Origin: an uncultured Bacteroidota bacterium
GTDB taxonomy: Bacteria; Bacteroidota; Bacteroidia; Bacteroidales; F082
Length of the DNA stretch: 64,000 bases
Assembly (NCBI GenBank): GCA_903891085.1
Contig: CAITDJ010000124.1
Span: 62,001 to 126,000 of the forward strand
Direction: 5' to 3'
Shown: positions 8,377 through 17,268 of the stretch, in pieces
Layout of the letters: each line of letters opens with the position of its first letter
How positions within the stretch are numbered: position 1 is the first letter of the stretch
Notes under the pieces: generated by a model
What the model was told of the DNA's origin: nothing
What the model saw: only the letters and a program-made list of their open reading frames with translations
Databases searched by the model: none
Translations under genes and position numbers: made by a program

Positions 8377-9651
8377 TTACCACATTCCCCTGTCACGTTC
8401 AAACTGCATATTGACCGACGAAGGAAATAGTTTGAAAGCCGGATCTTCCATGATTTCCCAGAGATGTTCCGAACCCGGTCCTTTGTCTTTATTCGTGAGC
8501 ACAATCAGGGTGCGTTGCTGCTTCATATCGCGGATAAAAAAGGTTCTGAAGCCTTTCCACCAGCCATAATGATAAACTGTACTGTCAGCATCGGCACGTG
8601 TGCGCCAGCCAAAACCATAATTATCAGCGGTGCGACGCCTGTTTTCACTTCCGGGAGTAAATGCTTCTTTGAGCGTTGATGCTTTCAGCAACACCTGATT
8701 GTAAAGTGCTTTGTCGAATTGAAATAAATCACCCACGGTTGAATACATGATTTTATCGCCCATTACACCATTCAGGTAATTGTTTGGTACCTCAACAAAA
8801 CCCTTGCGATGCGCGTCGAAGCCGGGCACGCCACGATCAATGGTTTCAGGAAGTTGATTTAATCCACGCAAACTATATATGAATGAATGATTCATGCCGG
8901 CTGGTTGAAAAATACGGTCGTGCATAAAATCTTCAAAATTCTGCTTGCTTATCCGCTCCACGATCGATCCCAGCAAGGCAAAATTGGTGTTGCAATAATG
9001 AAACCCGCCATCAGGTTTAAAATATGCTTCCGGCCGATGCACAACAAAAAGACGTATCATGTCTTCATTGAAAAGCGGAACCCGCTGGTCTGACCATTTT
9101 TCATCCGCGAGAACTTCGTAACGTGGCATTCCCGACCGGTGATTCAATAAATTTCGAATGGTAACTCCTTCGTAGGGCCACTCCTGAATATACATACGCA
9201 CATCATCGTCGTAATTCAGTTTGCCTTCCTCATGCAGTATCATGATGGCAGTGGCGGTGAACATCTTCGATACTGAAGCCAATCCAAACTGACTATCTAA
9301 GGTCAAAAGTCCTTTTCGGCGACGAACATCAGCATAACCATATGCTTTTTGAAACACGATTCTTCCCTTTTCCGCAAACAATACAGTTCCATTGAAACCA
9401 TTGTTTTTCTGTAACTTACTAAATACGCTATCGATTTTCTTCTGCTGCCGGCGTAGTTTTTTGGCTTCCAGATTTTTATAAATACTATCAGCCGACATAA
9501 CCCGAAACCCTAGTTCGGCATCTTGCCGTTGACTGATCCCCTCGCTCTGACAGGCAAAACGATTAATGAGAAAAAATACTGTCGCCATTAACAAGGCGAG
9601 CAGCACGAAAAAACTAAGTATTTTTTTAATTGAGTATCTGCGACGTGTCAC
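8377..9651 (-). CDS. Membrane-anchored serine hydrolase (class C beta-lactamase / penicillin-binding fold)
   Basis: 424 residues. One hydrophobic segment (about 11-31) anchors or exports the protein. The catalytic motifs of the beta-lactamase/PBP-like family are present in order: SxxK as Ser126-Val-Ser-Lys129 (LASVSKMFTATA), YxN as Tyr219-Cys-Asn221 (HYCNTNFALLG), and the third motif HxG as His361-Tyr-Gly363 (YHYGWWKGF). Such enzymes are esterases or D-aminopeptidases/carboxypeptidases acting in the periplasm; the substrate is not predictable. The start codon is GTG at 9651 with a purine-rich GGAGAGG upstream. It follows the DUF302 gene by 37 bases on the same strand, so the two may be cotranscribed. 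Confidence 0.85.
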   Translation of the reverse strand: MTRRRYSIKKILSFFVLLALLMATVFFLINRFACQSEGISQRQDAELGFRVMSADSIYKNLEAKKLRRQQKKIDSVFSKLQKNNGFNGTVLFAEKGRIVFQKAYGYADVRRRKGLLTLDSQFGLASVSKMFTATAIMILHEEGKLNYDDDVRMYIQEWPYEGVTIRNLLNHRSGMPRYEVLADEKWSDQRVPLFNEDMIRLFVVHRPEAYFKPDGGFHYCNTNFALLGSIVERISKQNFEDFMHDRIFQPAGMNHSFIYSLRGLNQLPETIDRGVPGFDAHRKGFVEVPNNYLNGVMGDKIMYSTVGDLFQFDKALYNQVLLKASTLKEAFTPGSENRRRTADNYGFGWRTRADADSTVYHYGWWKGFRTFFIRDMKQQRTLIVLTNKDKGPGSEHLWEIMEDPAFKLFPSSVNMQFERDRGMW

Positions 9652-9681
9652 GTATGGTAATCCCTCTCCAAATAATGAACA

Positions 9682-9702
9682 TCAATGATCAGAGATCATT
9701 GA
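9682..9702. other. Hairpin overlapping the stop codon of the DUF302 gene
   Basis: TCAATGATC, loop AGA, GATCATTGA is a perfect 9-bp stem. On the minus strand it contains the TGA stop of the DUF302 gene and precedes the serine hydrolase gene. There is no T-run on the exit side, so a processing or mRNA-stability role is as likely as termination. Confidence 0.4.
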
Positions 9703-10075
9703 TCATTTTTTCCAGTTTACAACTCACTTCTTTGGCAAGCTTATCGAGTTCTTCATTTCCGATGCCTGCCATCATGGCAATTGGGTCCATGGCGGCTACC
9801 TCGATAACATTGGGCGCCTGCTCAATGACAACTACATTGCATGGTAAAACCACCCCAAGTTTGTCCTCAATACGCAAAGCCTTTGAAGCGAAATGCGGAT
9901 TGCATGCGCCAAGAATGGTGTAGGGCTTAAAATCGTCGTTGATCTTCATCTTCAGGGTTTTCTTCACATCAATAATGGTCAGTACACCAAAACCGATATA
10001 TTTTAATTCATTCGTCACCCGTTCTATTATTTCATCAAACTGACCTTCAATGGTTTTACTTATAAAATAGTTCAT
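9689..10075 (-). CDS. DUF302 domain protein
   Basis: 128 residues with no signal peptide. The whole protein matches the DUF302 fold: it starts with a short strand (MNYFISKTIEG), continues with FDEIIERVTNELKYIGFGVL, and has the typical LGACNPHFASKAL and LPCNVVVIEQ segments and the motif DPIAMMAG. The family has no firmly established biochemical role. The ATG is at 10075 and a TATTTTTG box lies about 45 bases upstream. The serine hydrolase gene follows on the same strand. Confidence 0.88.
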   Translation of the reverse strand: MNYFISKTIEGQFDEIIERVTNELKYIGFGVLTIIDVKKTLKMKINDDFKPYTILGACNPHFASKALRIEDKLGVVLPCNVVVIEQAPNVIEVAAMDPIAMMAGIGNEELDKLAKEVSCKLEKMINDL

Positions 10076-10119
10076 GATAATGTTTGTTATTTGGTAGTAT
10101 TTTCAGTCATAATCGATGG

Positions 10120-10127
10120 CAAAAATA
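10120..10127 (-). promoter_or_regulatory. TAnnTTTG -7 box of the DUF302 gene
   Basis: TATTTTTG on the minus strand predicts a leader of about 40 nt before the ATG at 10075. Confidence 0.45.
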
Positions 10128-10193
10128 CGAAAAATGAGGTTGATTTTTCTTAATATTCGAAATAAGCGGACAAACATTCAGGGCTGGATGATG

Positions 10194-10201
10194 TATCTTT
10201 G
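10194..10201 (+). promoter_or_regulatory. TAnnTTTG -7 box upstream of a tiny ORF and the SMP-30-like gene
   Basis: TATCTTTG is an exact consensus match. It is followed immediately by an ATG (10202) that opens a 15-codon ORF, and then by the SMP-30-like gene at 10322. It could therefore drive the latter with a leader of about 115 nt. Confidence 0.45.
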
Positions 10202-10249
10202 ATGAAAAAACGCGTACAAAAAGCCATCTCAAAAAAAAAGGATGATTAA
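10202..10249 (+). CDS. Possible 15-residue basic leader peptide
   Basis: The ORF encodes MKKRVQKAISKKKDD, 15 residues. It starts directly behind a consensus -7 box and 73 bases before the SMP-30-like gene. Nothing beyond position and lysine/arginine richness supports translation, and an ORF this short can arise by chance. Confidence 0.15.
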   Translation: MKKRVQKAISKKKDD

Positions 10250-10321
10250 AAAACGCAACATATTCGGACTAAAATAAACACCTATTATCCCATTCAGTCA
10301 ATCTGATAATGAACGAATTCG

Positions 10322-11224
10322 ATGAAGAAAATTATCTTAATACCAGGCTTGTTTATCACATTTTCAGCAATTGTTATTGCCCTGCTTTCAAACTGTGTTG
10401 GACCAAATAAACTTTTTATAGCCCAGGACTTCACTGCCGAAAACCTTTTTTCAGTAAATATCGAAGGGCCTGCATTTGACAAAAACGGCCAGTTGTATGT
10501 GGTGAACTTCCAGCGTGACGGAACGATCGGGAAAGTTGCTGCTGATGGGGTTTGTTCCATGTTTATTGAATTGCCTGAAGGAAGCATAGCAAACTGCATA
10601 CTTTTCGATAAGCAGGATAATATGTTTTTGCCGGATTTTATCGGCCACAATATTTTACATATTGACATGAAAACCAGGCAGGTGAGTGTGTTTTGCCATG
10701 AGCCACAAATGTTTTCGCCAAACGATTTGTGTATGAACCAAAATGGACAAATCTTTGCCAGCGACCCCGAGTGGAATACCGAAATCGGCCAATTGTGGCG
10801 CATTGAAACCGATGGGAAGCCGGTGTTACTTGAAAAAAACATGGGAACTACCAATGGAATCGAATTGAGTCCGGATGAAAAAATCCTTTATGTGAATGAA
10901 AGTGTCCAACGCAGGGTGTGGAAATATGATATTGACCCGAACGGAGACATTTCGGGCAAAAAACTTTTTTATCAGTTTATCGATTTTGGCCTCGACGGCA
11001 TGAAATGCGACAAAAAAGGAAATCTCTACATCACCCGCTGGGGAAAAGGAACCATTGTGGTTGTTTCGCCTTCAGGAAAATTTATCCGAGAAATTGCGTT
11101 GAAAGGAAAAAAATGTAGCAATCTGGTTTTTGGAGGAAAAAATGGCAGGACGATTTTTGTAACACTTCAGGACAGAAAATGTATGGAAAAGCTGGAGAAC
11201 GATATCCCGGGAAAAAGATTCTAA
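10322..11224 (+). CDS. SMP-30/gluconolactonase-like beta-propeller protein
   Basis: 300 residues. The N-terminus (about 5-24) is a hydrophobic export signal ending LLSNC, so a lipid anchor is possible though the lipobox is weak. The rest is a six-bladed propeller of the SMP-30/gluconolactonase/LRE type, with repeated patterns such as FDKNGQLYVVNF, MNQNGQIFASDPEW and CDKKGNLYITRW. Candidate metal ligands of the family are present: Glu48 (NIEGPAFD), Asn178 (TNGIELSPDE) and Asp225 (LDGMKCD). Family enzymes hydrolyse sugar lactones or related esters using a divalent metal. The gene stands alone, facing the end of the LPP20-type gene. Confidence 0.82.
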   Translation: MKKIILIPGLFITFSAIVIALLSNCVGPNKLFIAQDFTAENLFSVNIEGPAFDKNGQLYVVNFQRDGTIGKVAADGVCSMFIELPEGSIANCILFDKQDNMFLPDFIGHNILHIDMKTRQVSVFCHEPQMFSPNDLCMNQNGQIFASDPEWNTEIGQLWRIETDGKPVLLEKNMGTTNGIELSPDEKILYVNESVQRRVWKYDIDPNGDISGKKLFYQFIDFGLDGMKCDKKGNLYITRWGKGTIVVVSPSGKFIREIALKGKKCSNLVFGGKNGRTIFVTLQDRKCMEKLENDIPGKRF

Positions 11225-11264
11225 ATGGAAAAAGCCGGATAAAACTGATGAATTAGACCAAAAT

Positions 11265-12641
11265 CTAAAACAATTGAGATAAGATGTCAGGTATCACCCT
11301 TGTTTTAAGATACTCTTTTCCCTTGGTGTCGGCCTCTTTTCCGGCTGCTTCACAACTCCCCTGAGTGGTCATTATATCGGTAACATTCCGTTGATACAAT
11401 GGTTTGCCTAACTGATTTTGAACTGTGACTTCGGCAGTAAAATTTACTTTGCAAATACCGTTAACTTCTTCCGTTTTCCTGCAGTCGGTAACAATCGTCA
11501 GGATGAAATCGGCCTCCGCCATGTTGCTGCTAAAGTCGCAGGCGTTCGCTACCAATACTTCCTTACATAGTTCCTTTAACCCATTTGATGTTGGATTGCC
11601 AAAACTTTTCGTGCTTGATTCAATAAAAAAAACAGGATTCAGGACCGAAGTTTCGATGGTGGCTGGTTCAATCACGAAATTTTTGAGTAATTTTTTGATA
11701 ATGAAATCGTTGGTAGCATCCTGCAATAAGGTTGCCACATCAATTTTTGCCTCAAAATATTCCGTACTTTTCTTCGATTTAATTTTTGGAATAGTAAAAG
11801 ATACTTTTCCGTCTTTATCGGTCCGCGCTTTGTTGTTGATGAGCCCGCCACTGGAGTAATCCGCCACAACCGGAATTCCCTCCATTACATGGCCGCTGCG
11901 GTCACTCACCACAAATATCAATGATTCATCACTGATCATTTGTCCTCTTTTGACCGCCATTTTGCTTTTGACAGGGACAATTTTCAAATCGTTGAAACAG
12001 GCAAATATTTCGTTGAAAAGCTCATTTCCAAAATAGATTTCCGTGTTTTTATAATTGGTGAGCAATGGTTCAGCCAGGTAAGGTTTTATGTCTTCGGTGG
12101 CTTTAACAAATAGCACCAGGGCATTATAATATTTAAAGTCAGACTTATACTGCATGGCCATCGAAAATTTCGACATGGCATTGTCCAATGCCTTTTGAAT
12201 CCGTTGCTGCTTGAGTGACAGGTAGGTCGATTTCGACAGGCTGTAATAAGCCCAGCAGGTCGTCTTATCTTCAAAAGTTCCGACAAGCGTGTAACCTTCC
12301 AGATTTTCGTTGATGGTGGTTTGAGTTCTTGAGTCGAAAGTTTCGTTAAACACATCGTTCACGGCAAGTTCATTCAGAAAAGATGCATTTGAAATATTCA
12401 TACTTATCTCGCCGGCCAAATCATTCAGTGCATTCTTTTTAGCAATTTGCTGATAATCGTTGATATTGCTGGTCACGGGAGCAGATCCTATTCCGATATA
12501 ATTCGTTGTGCTTGCCGGTCTGCTAAGGAGCCAATCGGGTTTTTGAGGAAGGTTTTTGGTGGTTACACAAGAAAATTGCGAAAACACAAGAAATGCAAGA
12601 ATAAAAGCCTGAAACAATCTGTTTATCGGAAAAATAATCAT
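11265..12641 (-). CDS. LPP20-family lipoprotein
   Basis: 458 residues. A signal peptide with a lipobox-like FSQFSC (Cys at about 25) indicates an outer-membrane lipoprotein. Residues about 35-150 match the LPP20 domain: PDWLLSRP, the glycine-rich YIGIGSAP, then an alanine-rich helix with AKKNALNDLAGEIS. The central part has a helical segment and an Ig-like insert (SLIFVVSDRSGHVMEGIPVV). The C-terminal part resembles domains that measure total parameters in such proteins (ADFILTIVTDCRKTEEVNG). The function of LPP20 proteins is not well defined. The ATG lies 4 bases after the stop of the TPR lipoprotein gene, so the two form an operon. Confidence 0.78.
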   Translation of the reverse strand: MIIFPINRLFQAFILAFLVFSQFSCVTTKNLPQKPDWLLSRPASTTNYIGIGSAPVTSNINDYQQIAKKNALNDLAGEISMNISNASFLNELAVNDVFNETFDSRTQTTINENLEGYTLVGTFEDKTTCWAYYSLSKSTYLSLKQQRIQKALDNAMSKFSMAMQYKSDFKYYNALVLFVKATEDIKPYLAEPLLTNYKNTEIYFGNELFNEIFACFNDLKIVPVKSKMAVKRGQMISDESLIFVVSDRSGHVMEGIPVVADYSSGGLINNKARTDKDGKVSFTIPKIKSKKSTEYFEAKIDVATLLQDATNDFIIKKLLKNFVIEPATIETSVLNPVFFIESSTKSFGNPTSNGLKELCKEVLVANACDFSSNMAEADFILTIVTDCRKTEEVNGICKVNFTAEVTVQNQLGKPLYQRNVTDIMTTQGSCEAAGKEADTKGKEYLKTRVIPDILSQLF

Positions 12642-12645
12642 AGTT

Positions 12646-14049
12646 CTATTTATTTTCAGGATTATAACGTATCACTTCCCCACTGCTTTTTAAGACAATC
12701 TGTTCGACCAATTCTCCCATCAACTGTTCGGCTGATTTGATGGTGCGTTTAGCCGAGAAAAGTCGTTGCAGGTTGCTAAATTCTGAATAGGAACTACTTA
12801 CAACATCCTCCGGCGAATTCACCTTGGGCGATTTCCAAAAACCCGGATACACCTGCTTGGCATCTCCGTTATACGTTGCATAATACAGCTCATCTTTGCT
12901 ATTCAGACTTATTTCATCCGAAACAAGTACTTCGCCCGTTTCAGCCGACACCAACTGATACGAAAAAACACAGTTTGCCGAGTTGGATTGGTTATATTCC
13001 GAATAATTGATTTTATCATATTCAACTTTTGTTGTTTTCACTCCAGTCACTTTGTCAACAACATCATAGGAGCGTTTGAGATATCCTTTTTTCGACACCG
13101 CATTTAACTTTCCGTTCGATTGGCCGGCTTGTATTACTTTTCCCTTTAATATCGCATTGTTTGTCAATAATTTACCGCTTTGATTACCGTGAATAGTTGT
13201 AGCATTGTTGACAACTTTGCTTTGTTGTTGTTGCATTTCCTTTTCAAAAGTTTCGTCAACAATCTTCAGAAAAGGGTTGTCCGAATTTATCATCCGGGCA
13301 ATCATTGCGGTTCTGATACCGGCGGCAAACTTCATATCCTGTTTAAATTCAAATCCTTTCACCAATACAGTATATGTGGCAGCTTCGAGTGCATCATTTC
13401 TGTATTGGGCAGCTTCTTTGTAATCACCCGTTTCATTGATGATTGTGGCAAATGTATAGTATGATTTACGGAAAGATTTGGTCTCATAAAGTTTCTTCCC
13501 CTCGCGGTAAAGTGGTTCATAATGCGAAGTTTTATAAAGGTCATTGACATCTTTATAATTGGCTTCGAGGTAAATAATCTCTTTGAACAAGGCTTCGCTC
13601 TCGGTAAATTTTTCCTCATTCAACAACTTGACACCCTGACGGTATTTCTCCTCGATGCTGATGGATTTCACTTCGTTGAATTGTTCTTCATACGAAGAAG
13701 CAAATTCCAAATTAACACCACTTGTTGCAAATTTGTCTTGATAGGTTTTTGCAGTTAAATAATAAAAAACAGCATCGTGCACCTGACCCGCTGAATAAGC
13801 TGTTGAAAAATCGGATAGTTTGCGGTCAAGGGCAATTTGTCCGGTTTTACGGGCACCAATCTTGGCATCGATATTATTTTTATTGGCCGACAATGATTGC
13901 AGATACAATTCGGCCGCATCTTCAAATAAACCGGCTTGTTCGTTTTTGAGGGCAAGTTTCTGATAGCGTTTTGAAGCGCATCCCAACATAAGTGTAGCAA
14001 GGATTAAAACTGCGAAAAATCTAAGCAAACCCGGGTAAAATCGTTTCAT
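12646..14049 (-). CDS. TPR-like lipoprotein paired with LPP20
   Basis: 467 residues. The signal peptide ends in a clear lipobox (LATLMLGC). The first 60 mature residues contain a TPR motif (LKNEQAGLFEDAAELYLQSL), and further helical repeats run to about 250 (LNEEKFTESEALFKEIIYLE). The C-terminal 200 residues are beta-rich with VFSYQLVSAETGEVLVSDE, a pattern seen in CsgG/LpoB-like lipoproteins that read out envelope state; that assignment is tentative. It is the first gene of a two-gene operon with the LPP20-type lipoprotein, 4 bases away. A candidate -7 box lies about 65 bases upstream of the ATG at 14049. Confidence 0.7.
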   Translation of the reverse strand: MKRFYPGLLRFFAVLILATLMLGCASKRYQKLALKNEQAGLFEDAAELYLQSLSANKNNIDAKIGARKTGQIALDRKLSDFSTAYSAGQVHDAVFYYLTAKTYQDKFATSGVNLEFASSYEEQFNEVKSISIEEKYRQGVKLLNEEKFTESEALFKEIIYLEANYKDVNDLYKTSHYEPLYREGKKLYETKSFRKSYYTFATIINETGDYKEAAQYRNDALEAATYTVLVKGFEFKQDMKFAAGIRTAMIARMINSDNPFLKIVDETFEKEMQQQQSKVVNNATTIHGNQSGKLLTNNAILKGKVIQAGQSNGKLNAVSKKGYLKRSYDVVDKVTGVKTTKVEYDKINYSEYNQSNSANCVFSYQLVSAETGEVLVSDEISLNSKDELYYATYNGDAKQVYPGFWKSPKVNSPEDVVSSSYSEFSNLQRLFSAKRTIKSAEQLMGELVEQIVLKSSGEVIRYNPENK

Positions 14050-14115
14050 ATAAATCTAATAATAAATGTCATGTGCGAAAAACTGCAAAGATGAGCCAGA
14101 ACCCAATTGAATCTT

Positions 14116-14123
14116 CAAAATTA
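14116..14123 (-). promoter_or_regulatory. TAnnTTTG -7 box of the lipoprotein operon
   Basis: TAATTTTG on the minus strand predicts a leader of about 60 nt before the ATG at 14049. Confidence 0.35.
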
Positions 14124-14373
14124 CGATTTAGTTTTAAAACAAGAAAAGATATTTGACGCGATATCGGTGAATGAATGGTACACTATTTTCGAATATTTCA
14201 TGAAAATGATCAGCTGATTTCATTTTGTCTGTTATTAGCTTAACAACATGCCGAGCCCATAAATTAGCTGATACAGAAATGGTTATAAACATCTTTTCAA
14301 CATAAAAACCGGTATAATTTGCTGATTTATAAGTATTTTCATGTTTTTACATCTTTTGCACCTGAATATAGAC

Positions 14374-14381
14374 TACCTTTG
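14374..14381 (+). promoter_or_regulatory. TAnnTTTG -7 box of the DEAD-box helicase gene
   Basis: TACCTTTG ends 23 bases before the ATG at 14405, which predicts a leader of about 19 nt. Confidence 0.5.
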
Positions 14382-14404
14382 CCGCTCAAAATTTAATACA
14401 ATTT

Positions 14405-16402
14405 ATGCCTAATTTTCAAGAACTTGGCCTGAATCCCGACCTCCAAAAAGCCGTTGAGGCACTCGGATTCAAAGAGCCAATGCCGGTTCAAGCAGCCGTT
14501 ATCCCCATTTTACTAGAAAACCCTACCGACCTAGTCGGTTTGGCACAAACCGGAACCGGCAAAACGGCTGCCTTCGGATTGCCTGTTTTACAACACATCG
14601 ATACTGATCTACGGCAAACACAGGCAGTAATTCTGTGTCCTACCCGTGAATTGTGTATCCAAATCACCAAGGACCTGACAAGCTTCGCTGTTTTTATGCC
14701 TAAGATCAAAATTGTTCCGATCTATGGCGGTGCAAGTATCGAAGTACAGATGAAACAATTGTACGACAACCCACAGATCCTTGTGGCCACACCCGGTCGT
14801 ATGAATGATATGATCCGCCGCGGAAAAGCCGATCTTTCCCACGTTAAATGGGTAGTACTCGACGAAGCCGATGAAATGCTCGATATGGGATTTCAGGAAG
14901 AAGTGGACACCATTCTACAGGAAATGCCGAAAGAAAAACATACCCTGTTGTTTTCGGCAACCATGCCAAGTCAGGTCGAACGCATCCTGACAAAATACAT
15001 GAAGAAACCTGTGATTAAAACCGTCGGCGACCGCAATGCGGGGACTGCTAACGTGAAACACATTTATTACCTGGTCCATGCCAAGGATCGTTATGTTGCG
15101 CTGAAACGCATCGCCGATTACAACCCAAATATTTACGCCATCGTATTCTGCCGCACACGCCGCGAAACACAGGAAATTGCCGATTCACTCATCCGCGACG
15201 GATATAATGCAGATGCACTGCATGGTGATTTATCGCAATCGCAACGCGACCATGTGATGAATCGTTTTCGTGTCCGTAACCTGCAAATGCTTGTTGCCAC
15301 CGACGTAGCTGCCCGCGGACTTGACGTGACAGATCTTACACACGTGATCAACTATAACCTGCCCGATGAGTCGGAAACCTATATTCACCGAAGTGGTCGT
15401 ACTGGCCGTGCCGACAAAAACGGTGTTTGTGTGAGTATCATCAATATGAAAGAAAAAGGCAAGATTAAAATGATCGAAAAGTCGGTCGGACGTGAATTTG
15501 CCAAGGCCAAAATACCAACAGGTGTGCAGGTTTGTGAAAAACAATTATTCAACCAGATCGACCGCATGGAAAAAGTGGTTGTGAACCATGAAGACATTGA
15601 TTCGTTCCTGCCGGTTATTTTCCGTAAACTTGAATATCTCGATCGCGAAGAAGTGATCAAACGCTTTGTTTCGCTCGAATTTAACAGTTTCCTCGAATAC
15701 TATCGCGACGCACAGGATCTGAACGTAGATGAATCGCGCAGTCGTGAAGATTTCGGCGAAAGATCGTTTGGCCGTGATCGCGACCGCAGCCGTGGCGACA
15801 GACCCGAAAGAACAAATCGCGGAAGCGAAGGCTATAGCCGCGACCGGGGTGACAGACCTGAGAGAAGCGACAGACCAGACCGTGGCGATCGACCGGACCG
15901 AGGCCCAAAACGTCCGGAAGGTGACCGAGGAAGCCGTGGCAGTGGAGGATTCCAACGTATGTTTATTAGTATCGGTCGTAAGGACGATATCAACACACCA
16001 CCGAATCTGATTGGAATCATCAATGAAGTTACACGTTCACGTGATGTTAATATCGGACGAATCGACATCAGCGATGCCTATTCGTTTATCGATATCGACA
16101 GCCAATCAGTGGCCACTGTGATGGAATCATTTGCTAACGCAAGAATGAATCCAAGAGGAATTCGTATTGAAGTAGCCGGCGAACGTGAAGCGGAAAGAGA
16201 CTCATCCAAGCCACGTAACAAAACCAGCTATGCAAGCGCTCCGCGTACCGAAAGAAAAGAAAGACCAGCCATCCATCGCTCTGAAAAACCCACTTCGGAT
16301 TATAAAGAGCAAACCAATAAATTGATGTCTGACCACAATGAGCGTTCGTCAAAGCCAAAACCAAGCTATAGGGATCGCCCGGATAAGCGGAACAGAAGAT
16401 AA
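14405..16402 (+). CDS. DEAD-box RNA helicase with DbpA-type RNA-binding domain
   Basis: 665 residues. All helicase motifs are visible: Q motif (FQELGLNPDLQ, EPMPVQ), Walker A AQTGTGKT, PTREL, TPGR, DEAD in VLDEADEMLDMGF, SAT, and in the second lobe VATDVAARGLD and HRSGRTGR. Residues about 445-515 are an Arg/Asp/Gly-rich linker made of repeated RGDRPD/RDRS units. Residues about 516-590 match the DbpA/CsdA RNA-binding domain (MFISIGRKDD, NVGRID-like NIGRIDISDAYSFIDID). The tail is basic. Such helicases unwind short RNA duplexes in ribosome assembly and cold adaptation. The gene is monocistronic, with its own -7 box and an intrinsic terminator after it. Confidence 0.95.
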   Translation: MPNFQELGLNPDLQKAVEALGFKEPMPVQAAVIPILLENPTDLVGLAQTGTGKTAAFGLPVLQHIDTDLRQTQAVILCPTRELCIQITKDLTSFAVFMPKIKIVPIYGGASIEVQMKQLYDNPQILVATPGRMNDMIRRGKADLSHVKWVVLDEADEMLDMGFQEEVDTILQEMPKEKHTLLFSATMPSQVERILTKYMKKPVIKTVGDRNAGTANVKHIYYLVHAKDRYVALKRIADYNPNIYAIVFCRTRRETQEIADSLIRDGYNADALHGDLSQSQRDHVMNRFRVRNLQMLVATDVAARGLDVTDLTHVINYNLPDESETYIHRSGRTGRADKNGVCVSIINMKEKGKIKMIEKSVGREFAKAKIPTGVQVCEKQLFNQIDRMEKVVVNHEDIDSFLPVIFRKLEYLDREEVIKRFVSLEFNSFLEYYRDAQDLNVDESRSREDFGERSFGRDRDRSRGDRPERTNRGSEGYSRDRGDRPERSDRPDRGDRPDRGPKRPEGDRGSRGSGGFQRMFISIGRKDDINTPPNLIGIINEVTRSRDVNIGRIDISDAYSFIDIDSQSVATVMESFANARMNPRGIRIEVAGEREAERDSSKPRNKTSYASAPRTERKERPAIHRSEKPTSDYKEQTNKLMSDHNERSSKPKPSYRDRPDKRNRR

Positions 16403-16484
16403 CAATGATAGTTTTGAAAACTGATGTCTAAGACAATTCACTGTTTTATTCCCGGTAATCACAACTGATTAGAAGTTTTTCACT

Positions 16485-16522
16485 AAAAGCCTGATATTCT
16501 TAATATGTCAGGCTTTTTTATT
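16485..16522 (+). terminator. Intrinsic terminator after the helicase gene
   Basis: AAAGCCTGA pairs with TCAGGCTTT across a 13-nt loop and is followed by TTTTATTT on the plus strand. This is the classic form of a Rho-independent terminator, about 85 bases after the stop codon. Confidence 0.75.
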
Positions 16523-16577
16523 TAACTTCTGTTGGTTTTTGCCCGAACCTTTCATGCTTGGGACCATCACAAAATAT

Positions 16578-16585
16578 TAACTTTG
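16578..16585 (+). promoter_or_regulatory. TAnnTTTG -7 box of gldH
   Basis: TAACTTTG ends 29 bases before the ATG at 16615. It lies after the helicase terminator, so gldH has its own promoter. Confidence 0.5.
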
Positions 16586-16614
16586 CTATCAAATTTGTAT
16601 CATCGTCCATTTTT

Positions 16615-17073
16615 ATGAAAAAAGTCTTTTCACTTTTCACTTTACTATTGTTTTTCGGCTGTCAAAACAGTATTGTTTTTGAAAAGACCAAACAATTTGA
16701 AGGCCATCGCTGGAATCGCTTCGTTTTTATAGAGACGGATTTTGAAATTACAGACATTGACAAACTCTACGATTTACAATTGAATCTGGTTAACAGGACT
16801 ACCTACGCATACGATTATATCTCGTTGAATATCACACTTTATCTTCCTGATGAAACCATGCGTTCGCGTGATATTGAGATTCGTTTGCAGGACAAAAACC
16901 TCAACTGGTTGGGTACGGTAAATGGCGATTTGGTGACAACATCTTTTAGTTATATAAAAGGGATGAAATTCCAGGCTCCCGGAAAAGTCAGACTGCGAAT
17001 CGAAAACAAAATGAGCATTTTAAATCTCGAAGAAGTAGAAAGATTGCAAGTGAAGGTGATGGAAACAAGATAG
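16615..17073 (+). CDS. gldH: GldH-like gliding motility lipoprotein
   Basis: 152 residues from the ATG at 16615; an upstream ATG at 16558 would precede the promoter box. The signal peptide is short with Cys at position 16 (LLLFFGC). The mature part matches GldH in length and pattern: FEKTKQFEGHRWNRF near the start, a central YDYISLNITLYLPDETMRSR, and LNWLGTV followed by GDLVTTSF. GldH is needed for gliding and surface adhesin movement in Flavobacterium, and homologs occur in non-gliding Bacteroidota with T9SS. Its presence agrees with the four T9SS cargo proteins in this window. Confidence 0.82.
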   Translation: MKKVFSLFTLLLFFGCQNSIVFEKTKQFEGHRWNRFVFIETDFEITDIDKLYDLQLNLVNRTTYAYDYISLNITLYLPDETMRSRDIEIRLQDKNLNWLGTVNGDLVTTSFSYIKGMKFQAPGKVRLRIENKMSILNLEEVERLQVKVMETR

Positions 17074-17234
17074 AACGAAATAAAAACACTATATCAATGC
17101 CCAAAAGGAATACTATTTATTACGTCATCAGTGTATGATATTCACCATCCGGTAAAATTGCGTTAACAATCAATTGGTTACAGATTTTAAGCAAATTTAA
17201 CTGGCTATAGTTAATAAATGACAATTAGATAAAA

Positions 17235-17242
17235 TACATTTG
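17235..17242 (+). promoter_or_regulatory. TAnnTTTG -7 box of the low-complexity protein gene
   Basis: TACATTTG ends 26 bases before the ATG at 17269. Confidence 0.45.
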
Positions 17243-17268
17243 TAACACATAACTAAAAACAAATTGCC

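Larger units (their letters stand above)
14050..14404. other. Divergent intergenic region before the DEAD-box helicase gene
   Basis: 355 AT-rich bases between divergent genes. It carries a minus-strand box at 14116-14123 and a plus-strand box at 14374-14381. No ORF, RNA gene or strong hairpin is apparent in the rest. Confidence 0.5.

Noticed and set aside
15545-16068. Several long antisense ORFs over the end of the helicase gene
   Set aside because: They arise from the Arg/Asp/Gly-rich codon pattern of the linker. The sense frame has all helicase motifs.
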